In this document: one piece after another, positions 56,450 to 64,000 of the stretch
Position numbering within the stretch: the first letter of the stretch is position 1
Layout: the number at the start of each line of letters is the position of its first letter
NCBI GenBank assembly: GCA_025529335.1
Contig: JAMYHX010000124.1
Coordinates: forward strand, 27,703 to 91,702
Direction of reading: 5' to 3'
DNA from: Rhizopus sp. PT2906
Lineage: Eukaryota > Mucoromycota > Mucoromycetes > Mucorales > Rhizopodaceae
DNA: 64,000 bases
Program-made: the position numbers and the translations under genes
Notes under the pieces: generated by a model
Told to the model about the DNA's origin: nothing
Seen by the model: the letters and a program-made list of their open reading frames with translations, nothing else
Database searches by the model: none

Positions 56450-58771
56450 ATGCCTAATGCTAGAAAGAAGAAGCAAGCTAAAAATGAAGACTTTCAAGTA
56501 AAAATATAGAGAAAAGCATTATATATGTTTATTTACACATTTTATAGAAAAAGAAATTAAAAGTCGGCAAGAAGAAGGCTGTACCAGATAACTTTACAGA
56601 TACCTCATTTAGATCTAAAAGTAAAAAAGAAGAGAATACTAAAAGTAGAAAGCAGGACAACTAATTTAATTATAGGCATTGTTCTACCTAATCAAAGCAT
56701 CAATGAAGATAAATCTCATGAAATAACAACAAGTAGGAATCTTACCTTGTCAGATCTACTTGTAAGATTAAGGCATCCTAGTGCAAATGTCAAAAAAGGT
56801 TAGGATAATAAGAGAAAAAAAAGAGAGAAAGCAACTAATGTTATTACAGAGGCTCTTTTGGGACTGAGTGATATCTGTTCAAAGAATCCAGGATTACTGA
56901 TATCTTCATTGGGACAAGTCGTTAATGGGTTATTAAAGCTATTTATCGATGAAGTAAGTTATTATACATAGCATATTGCTTATATCTTACATTATGGAAT
57001 AGGATAGAGACGTCAGAAAGGCAACCCTCAACTACCTTCAGGAGACGTTTGTGGAAATAGACAAAGTTGAACTTCAGCCATTTATGCCCATCTTGATCAT
57101 GTACACATGCTCAGCCATGACTCATATATTTGAAGATGTTCGTTTGGATGCTGTCAAGTTTATGAACTTGTGGATACAAATTGCCCCTGATGTGGTTGTT
57201 TCCAAATTCTGGAATAGGATCAGAGGAAATTATATGAGTCTACTCTCTGTGGATGCAAACAAATCCTCACAAACCAGCGCTCCATCGATGATGATTGGAA
57301 ACAACACGTCTACGGCTTCTATTAAGGCGGCTGTTACAAAATCACATCTACATATACACAAGGTATTATTACTTTAAAGAGATACATGTACATTTTAATA
57401 ACTTTTCTATATATAGAACAAACTAGGATTCTTTTCTAGTCTTTCCAAGTTCCTTGAAGCAGGGCTTTCTGAGGATAATCAAGACAAGTTTTGGTTCTTT
57501 TTGAACTATTTGGACAGTAAACATTCAAAGGAATCATTTAAACGAAAGATGGAGAAATATAACAACTCAGTCAAAGGAGAAGCTGTCATCTGGAACACAA
57601 AGACAAAGGTAAGAAAAAGAAACAAACAGTCTGTTCAGTTTGGAATTTACTTTTGTACTTTATGACAGAATGAGTATATGCCTGCTCATCCTATGATTGT
57701 TGCAACAGCACCAAATTTATCAGATGAATATAAACTCGCGACATTTTCACATCTTCATCTATTCGAGTCTTCAGGACCCAAGAACAATAACAACAAAACA
57801 ATTAATGTGCTAGGCAGTAAAGGACAATCGGATAATGTTGATGTGAACAATACCGAATTCAGTAGAGATGATAGACTTAATAGCATTGAGGTATAGTATA
57901 GTTGATGAAGCAAGACAAAAGAGAACCTTATTCATCAAATATTACTAGGGCATGATTGAGGCCTTCCAACCTGTTCTGGTAGCCTCATGGTTAGAAGCAG
58001 CCCCCTCTGTCTTTGTATCAAGCGGCACAATTTCGATGACATCTGCCCTCGAATTGGTATATGAAGTCATGAAGATCTCGGTTGTGCTTTGGAGAGCCGT
58101 CGTTAGCTCGCAAAAGATAAGCACAATGTCAGGCGAGTGGTTGAACAAACACCTTCAGACCACACTCAAGCGCTTCCATGTCTACTTTCCTTTTGGTGCT
58201 GATTCATTAGGCAACAGAGGCTCGAAGGCAGACGAAATCTTGCTACATATGAATATTTTGTTCTGTGAATTGACTTCTTTATACCTTTTGGCAAAAACTA
58301 TGCAAAGAAGTAAGATGCAGCTCGAATCAAAACGTCAAAAGATACAAGATGACCAAGTTCCCGAATGGACCGAAACTGTTGTGGGCTTTGTCTTTGACTC
58401 ACTTGGTTATCAAGCGAATGATACGATGACAACGGGCAGTTCTAGTTTTAGAGCAGATAATCTAGTTTCTTTGCTTCCTGCTATCTGGGGTTTCTTGAAC
58501 TGCTTAAGTAACGAAGAAAGTGTGTCACTTTTTGACGCTGTTATGACATTTCAAAAGAAGTGTCAGGCTCCTACAACCAAAAAGATTGCATCTGATTTTA
58601 TCATTCACATGTATACTGTAAGTAGAGTCTTGTATTATCCATTTCTTAAAACTAAAATTCATTTCTCAGGTACAAAGTACTCCTCATTACAACGGAAGAT
58701 TTATCATCCCTCGTGGCTCTTCTTTAGCAGACGCAGTAGAGGAAAGAATCCAATCTATTACTATTAAATAA
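56450..58771 (+). CDS. IPI1: Rix1-complex subunit IPI1 (TEX10)
   Basis: Nine exons (56450-56497, 56548-56620, 56676-56798, 56850-56953, 57003-57362, 57417-57608, 57669-57890, 57949-58617, 58670-58771) give 630 residues, longer than yeast Ipi1 (334) and nearer TEX10-type proteins. Ipi1 is part of the Rix1 complex that removes ITS2 and matures pre-60S particles in the nucleus. The basic start (ARKKKQAKNEDFQKKKLKVG, then KKKAVPDNFTDTSFRSKSI) is the family signature, followed by HEAT-like repeats (DLLVRLRHPSANVKKEALLG, LFIDEDRDVRKATLNYLQET). The gene starts only 167 bp after the EMP70 stop. Exons 8 and 9 carry the less conserved C-terminal half. Confidence 0.9.
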
Positions 58772-58870
58772 AATGTACATAATACACAAACCCATTTTCA
58801 GGCACAATCTGGCTATAGACTGTTCCCTCCCCCTTTTTTTTCTTTTGCCTAAAAGCAGGTCACACTAATT

Positions 58871-58884
58871 CACGAAAAACGCGA
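58871..58884 (+). promoter_or_regulatory. SCB/MCB-like G1/S element upstream of MCM3
   Basis: CACGAAAAACGCGA lies 49 bases before the MCM3 ATG. It combines the SCB core CACGAAAA with the MCB core ACGCG, bound in yeasts by SBF/MBF to drive G1/S genes, including MCM genes. Position and target gene support it. Confidence 0.55.
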
Positions 58885-58932
58885 GTTTTGAAATTTTTTT
58901 TTTTTCGTATCTTTTTTTTTCTAACCCGATAA

Positions 58933-61613
58933 ATGGCTGATAATAGACAAGAAATAGCAACCTTAATAGATGAAGTAGCTGAGCAAAGAAAAGCTCAATT
59001 CAAGGAATTCCTTTCTCATGAAGTAATAAACAGTGCATTACTATATAAACACAGTTACTGAACAAATAGTTAGGATCATCAAGGCATTTCCGAGAAAGGG
59101 GCATATCGGGACCTGATCCCATCTATGCTTGCCAATGGTCAACGTAGACTTGTTGTCAGTATTGATGCTCTTCGTTATTATAATAGAGAATTGGCCAATG
59201 AGTAAGGGGAATAGCATGTAGCGATAGGATTCATGACTCACTTTCTTTTTCCAGTCTCTTGACCAACCCTTCAGAGTGCTTACCTGCCTTTGACAAAGCC
59301 TTGAAAGAACTGGTTGAAGCAGTTGGTGATAAGGAACAACACGACTTTAACAAGCCATTCTATGTTGGATTTAAGGGTAGTTTTGGTGATCACCATGTGA
59401 ACCCTCGTACCTTACGAGCAATGTATTTGGGAAAGATGGTGTGCATCGAAGGCATCGTCACCCGTTGTTCTTTAGTTCGACCCAAGGTGCTCAAATCCGT
59501 CCACTTTAACCCCAAAAATAATCGACATTTTATGCGAGAATACAGTGATGCGACTACGCCCGGAAACTCAATTCCTACTGGTGCAGTGTATCCCAAAGAA
59601 GACGAAGATGGTAATGCACTGATTACCGAGTTTGGATACAGTACGTACCGTGATCATCAGACGTTGAGTATTCAGGAAATGCCCGAACGCGCTCCTCCTG
59701 GACAGCTTCCTCGATCAGTGGATGTCATCCTGGATGATGATCTCGTTGACCGAGCCAAGCCAGGTGACCGTGTGAGCATTGTTGGTATTTACCGTTCACT
59801 TGGTAACCGAAATGCCAATCAGACAAGCTCTACCTTCAAGACAGTTATCCTCTGTAACGAAATCAGTTTATTGAGTACTAAGGCTGGTGGTGGTATTGCT
59901 GCACCTGTGATCACGGATAATGATATTGTTCGTATTACCGAATTGGCTCGCAAGAAGAACTCGTTTAAGTTGCTCTCTCAATCCTTGGCACCATCCATCT
60001 GGGGTCATGAATATATTAAAAAGGCAGTATTATTAATGTTGCTTGGAGGTGTTGAAAAAAACTTGGATAACGGTACACATATCAGAGGTGATATCAACAT
60101 GCTCATGGTTGGTGACCCATCGACTGCCAAATCTCAAATCTTGAGATACGTTTTAAACATTGCTCCTCTCGCCATTGCCACCACTGGTCGTGGTTCCTCT
60201 GGTGTGGGTTTAACTGCCGCTGTCACAAGCGACAAAGAAACAGGCGAAAGAAGACTGGAAGCTGGTGCTATGGTCCTGGCAGATCGTGGTGTAGTCTGTA
60301 TTGATGAATTTGACAAGATGAGTGATATTGATCGTGTCGCAATTCACGAAGTGATGGAACAACAGACAGTGACTATTGCAAAGGCTGGTATTCATACCAC
60401 CTTGAACGCTCGCTGCAGTGTTATTGCTGCTGCTAATCCTATTTATGGTATGTATGATTTGACAAAGGATCCTACTAGAAACATTGCTTTACCTGATTCT
60501 CTGTTGTCACGTTTCGATTTGCTGTTTATCGTGACTGACACAGTTGATGAGGTACGCGACAGACAGATTTCAGAGCATGTGTTGAGCATGCACAGATACA
60601 TCAAACCCGGAACAGAAGAAGGTGCTCCCATTACTGAAGCAGTTGATGATATCATTGGCGATGACCTGGGTGATTCGTTGGCTGAGGATGATGAAATATA
60701 TGAAAAGTTCAATCCTGCTTTGCATGCTGGTGTATCAAAGAGAAATCAAAACAAGATTCTTAAATCAAGTTTTGTCAAGAAATACATTTACTATGTAAAG
60801 AATAGAGTGCAACCTGTGCTGACAAAGCGTGCGACCGATAGAATCATTAACGTGTACACATCATTAAGAAACGATAAGGAAGATGATTCGAATAGAAAAA
60901 AGGTAATATACATATACACATGCATAGAACAAGGGCTCATTTTTATATAGACTGCTCCTATCACAGCTCGTACATTAGAAACGTTGATTCGTTTATCTAC
61001 TGCACATGCCAAGGCTAGATTGAGCGAAACAGTAGATGATAGAGACGCTAAAGCAGCAGCAGAAGTACTACGATATGCCATGTTTCAAGAAGTTATCAAG
61101 CCAAAGAAGGCTAAGCGTAGAAAGATGGTAGAAAGCGATGATGAAGAATCTGACGAAGATGAAGAAGAAATTGAAGAAGAACCCACAGCTATGGAAGAAG
61201 ATGTTGAGATGGAAGAAACGTAAGTGATATTGATTATCTATTTATAACAGTATTCAAACTGTCTATTTTAGACAAGCAACTGTTGATGTTGATCATGAGA
61301 TGGAAGGAGATGGACAAGCAGACAGTATTAAGCCTCAAAGGTGATTATTTCTTCTTTGGATACAGGATATATTTCTCTAACTTCAACTTGCTTAAATAGA
61401 TTGGCATTATTCAGAGAAAGACTTAACCATCTCTTTAATCAACAAGCTAATGATGGCCTTGACAGCCAGACCTTTGACTCTGTATTTATGGCCATCAATA
61501 ACGGATTATCATCAAGAGAAGCATTTAGCTTGACAGAAACAGAAGCAGCACTAGTAGAAATGTCAAACCAGAATCAAATCATGTACAGTGATGGTGTCAT
61601 TTATCGTATCTAA
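58933..61613 (+). CDS. MCM3: DNA replication licensing factor MCM3
   Basis: Six exons (58933-59022, 59074-59201, 59255-60902, 60951-61219, 61272-61340, 61400-61613) give 805 residues. MCM3 is one of six subunits of the replicative helicase core. The N-terminal domain carries MYLGKMVCIEGIVTRCSLVR. The AAA+ domain has Walker A GDPSTAKSQ (near residue 358), Walker B CIDEFDKM (near 420), the sensor NPIYGMYD and the Arg finger LLSRFDLLF (near 490). A Lys-rich, then very acidic linker (DEESDEDEEEIEEEPT) precedes a C-terminal winged-helix region (FRERLNHLF, ALVEMSNQNQIMYSDGVIYR), as in other MCM3 proteins. The exon 1-2 junction, SHEDHQGISEKG, restores the frame. Confidence 0.97.
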
Positions 61614-62556
61614 GAGCATCTTTGTATACACACACATATATACATATATACATATATACTTTTTTAATTGTAGACTTAACAAAAGAGAGGAGCAAATAAA
61701 TTGAAGCGTTTATTTTCAATCATGACCATATATAAAGCATAAATAGTGTGAAATAGCTGTAATCATTGAACAACTCTGAGTGTTCTTCGAGAGAAAAGCC
61801 ATAATGACAACAAAATGCATCATTGTCACGATATAAATGTAACCATCCTGCTTACGGATTTTGCGTATGGCCCATTCAGCACTGCTCGCAGGCACTGTAA
61901 TTGGTCCATTGAAGCGTTTTTAATAGAAATTACTCGCACATTGTAAAATATCAATAAAAATTACACTTTATTTGATCATCAACCTTTTCTTGCCAGTTAT
62001 CGCTGGCCCTATTTAATGTACTTTTGGTAGATATTAATAACTTGCTATTGTTATTTTTGGTGACGACGTTCTTTTGATTTAGGCATAGCTTGCTGTATTT
62101 CTTTATACAAGAGTATTACTTCATATAATAACTACTAAAAAATAGTATTTTAGTTTTTACTAGCAAAAAAGCAAAGGGGAAAAAAGGGTTTTTGGTAGAG
62201 TAACACAAATAGTGTGTGTGACCAAGATTAAGAAATAAGTCCAAGGACGTGCGATGTAAACAATGGATGCATGAAACTTATTGCCTTTTAATCTTTTTAC
62301 TATATAAAAATAGAGGTGAATAACTTCATTAAAATATAAATACAAGTGATAATCTAAGCGGATATAAAAGTATAAAAAAGATAAGCAAAGAGTCATGAAA
62401 TATTTTAGAAATAAACAAAAGTGTGAGTGTAAACCTCATTTTCTTGAAAGGAGTAAAACCTTATTTATTGAAAACAATAACTTCACATAACTTAGAAAAA
62501 GGTATAAAAAGAGGGAAATTTGCCTTTATCCTTTTTTTCTCTCTATACTTTTTTTG
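61614..62556. other. Intergenic downstream of MCM3
   Basis: TA/CA-rich run just after the stop (about 61,628-61,660), poly(A)-like signals, and otherwise nothing recognised. Open frames are short and AT-biased. Confidence 0.5.
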
Positions 62557-62792
62557 ATGACTCTTCTGGTCTTACTGGCTCTCTTTGGTCAACGTAAGTT
62601 ATTATAAACTTACTCAACAAGGCGTTGGTTGTGTGTTCAAGGATTTTCTATGCAGTCTCTTTCTATGATGTTCAACATATGTCCTGGACTGACAACGGTC
62701 GCTCGTTTTATCACTCAATTGGAGGCTTTCAGGCAGCTAAAAGGAGAGTTATGAACATTCGATTGGAATATTTGCAGGGAGCTAGTAGTTAG
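62557..62792 (+). CDS. Possible small secreted peptide
   Basis: The ATG at 62557 opens a hydrophobic start (MTLLVLLALFGQ) followed by a clean GTAAGT donor at 62594. Splicing to the CAG acceptor at 62655 gives 57 residues including DVQHMSWTDNGRSFYHSIGG. Splicing to the AAG at about 62640 gives a different 51-residue product. Neither is recognised. A pyrimidine-rich leader and TATA-like AT precede it. Very short and unsupported by homology. Confidence 0.25.
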
Positions 62793-63103
62793 TTGGGAGC
62801 TGGTTATTTGATATCACAGCTGTGGCAAATTGTTGATGATGCTTCCTGCTGTCTGGCTGGCTCAAAGGGGCATATAAGCTAGTTAACAATTGACAAGGCT
62901 CAGCCAATGCATACCCCAACGGTACGTCTGCTACTGCGGGTTTTTGCAGGCTGCTCGGTTTTTTGATGGCTTGATAGTCTTTATGGATACCTAATCCCTT
63001 GTTCTAATGGTCAATGACCGACCTGAAGAATGTCGTCATAGCAGCAATCAGAACCTTTAGAAGTCTTTTGGCATCGTTGCTGTCCCTTTTTTCCCCCTCT
63101 TTT

Positions 63104-63659
63104 AGGTTTTTGGGGATACTCTTTGATAAATACTTTTTTCTGAATCACTTAAGCTACTACGTTGAAGATATGCACAGCATCAGAGCCGTACCAATGCCAA
63201 TGGATACAGTCACAACCTTATTATGCATCATCGATTAACTTAACATTGAGAAGCTCACAAGAACCCAAGCTACAGTGGGATTAATGGATGCGGGACAAAA
63301 GTTTGTCAAGACTATTTGTGATTTAATTCAGAAACTACTCAACGAGGCTGAGCCATACTCACGACTCATTGAGTCGTTCTTGGCTAGCCTCTTTGACGAT
63401 CTTGACCAGGGGTACTATTTACGTTGGATGAATACTAGAATTCTTGAAGTTAGATTCCTCGAACCTTCGTGATCCCGATTAAGACGACTGGGACGAAGCG
63501 AACAGAACGTGCGCCGCTCTTCATGTTCTCGATTACCTTAAATGTCCTGTCAAGCAGGTTGTAGCCAATTTCTTCGCTAGCAAAGGATATGCTGATCGTA
63601 ACGAGCTCCCTAAGCTCTTGTCAAAAAGACATGAGCTCTACTTACTGTTCTCTCAGTAG
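63104..63659 (+). pseudogene. Third broken copy of the multi-copy hypothetical family (probable)
   Basis: Frames at 63,150-63,238 and 63,242-63,472 (VEDMHSIRAVPMPMD, then SLFDDLDQGYYLRWMNTR) are followed after a shift by a frame holding CAALHVLDYLKCPVKQVVAN and a stop near 63,659. The YYLRWMNT-like segment resembles an LRWxNT motif I associate with the N-terminal part of the multi-copy family seen at 3178 and 6821. Stops and shifts mark decay. The assignment is tentative; it could be an unrelated broken gene. Confidence 0.35.
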
Positions 63660-63944
63660 CCTCCCTTCCTGATATTCATCTCTCTGTCCCTTTCTTCAAG
63701 TCACAAAATGCTTAGCCTCAAGCCCAAAGGGATGTTTAGATATTTCTTTCATTCTTTGAACTGGGCCCACTTGGGTTCAATAAGTAAAAGATTGTTTAAT
63801 TGTATCCCATAATGAGTTATATTGCCCAATAAGTTCGGATATGTGACTCTTTTTTAGCGCCGGTAATTTAGCGTGGCCGGCTAGTTCCCATTCCTGCATC
63901 AATAAATTTCTTTTTACGTGTCCTGTTTCTTTCTGATAAACACA

Positions 63945-64000
63945 ATGTCATTTCTTAAGCAATTTGGTCACTTGTCCATTCAAACACGTAATATTGGCTC
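63945..64000 (+). CDS. 5' end of a gene, cut by the window edge
   Basis: ATG at 63945 after a typical AT/CT-rich leader opens MSFLKQFGHLSIQTRNIG and runs off the window. The Ser/Arg/Gln-rich, acid-free start looks like a mitochondrial targeting sequence. Too short to identify. Confidence 0.4.
   Translation, partial: MSFLKQFGHLSIQTRNIG

Noticed and set aside
1..64000. CRISPR arrays, prokaryotic operons, biosynthetic cluster
   Set aside because: No regularly spaced repeats; genes are spliced fungal genes of unrelated pathways; no PKS, NRPS or terpene synthase seen.

Overview
The window looks like nuclear DNA of a Mucoromycota fungus, most likely a mucoralean. It is AT-rich. Its genes carry many short GT-AG introns (about 45-100 nt), often with CTAAC/CTAAT-like branch sites. 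The encoded proteins are single-copy fungal housekeeping proteins, and the decayed repeats (LINE-like, DIRS-like, and a multi-copy hypothetical family) are of kinds I associate with mucoralean genomes. I cannot name the species. No CRISPR array, prokaryotic operon, rRNA or convincing tRNA was seen.

Layout. (1) 1-10,500 is a repeat graveyard: a DIRS-like relic (about 762-1380, -), two LINE reverse-transcriptase relics (about 3960-4800 and 7980-9400, -), two broken copies of a multi-copy family (3178-3712 and 6821-7324, +) and the 3' end of an unrecognised spliced gene (1824-2098, -). One intact gene sits among them, the release-factor glutamine methyltransferase MTQ1/PrmC (5014-6000, -). (2) 10.6-36.6 kb is gene-dense: hexokinase, chorismate mutase ARO7, a nucleoplasmin-like acidic protein, MON2, a bZIP factor, a damaged C2H2 gene, STT3, an S9 peptidase, a small orphan, an epsin and a CBM21 glycogen-targeting PP1 subunit. 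(3) 36.6-41.5 kb is gene-poor and holds a second relic of the same DIRS-like family (about 39,180-39,440, -). (4) 41.5-61.6 kb is very compact: a GNAT acetyltransferase, a Rieske protein, TRM8, a FrnE/DsbA-like protein, a LIV-1 type ZIP transporter, RPS24, a secreted orphan, syntaxin-18/UFE1, a small membrane orphan, a microcephalin-like BRCT protein, TCTP, a TM9SF/EMP70 protein, IPI1 and MCM3. (5) 61.6-64 kb is again relic-rich and ends in the first codons of a new gene.

Functional links are pathway-level only, since eukaryotic neighbours need not cooperate. RPS24, IPI1, TRM8, TCTP and MTQ1 serve ribosomes and translation. STT3, MON2, epsin, UFE1 and the TM9SF protein serve secretion and membrane traffic. 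Hexokinase and the PP1 subunit touch glucose and glycogen use. MCM3 and the BRCT protein act in replication and genome maintenance.

Exon boundaries were derived by hand from splice consensus and reading-frame continuity. For every gene where total coding length is stated, the exons sum to a multiple of three. I found no convincing undescribed biological system. The best leads are the shared DIRS-like relics, the repeated hypothetical family with a possible nuclease-like motif, a nucleoplasmin-like protein without the usual FKBP domain, kinase-type LxxQxTG repeats in the epsin, and a one-codon first exon in RPS24.
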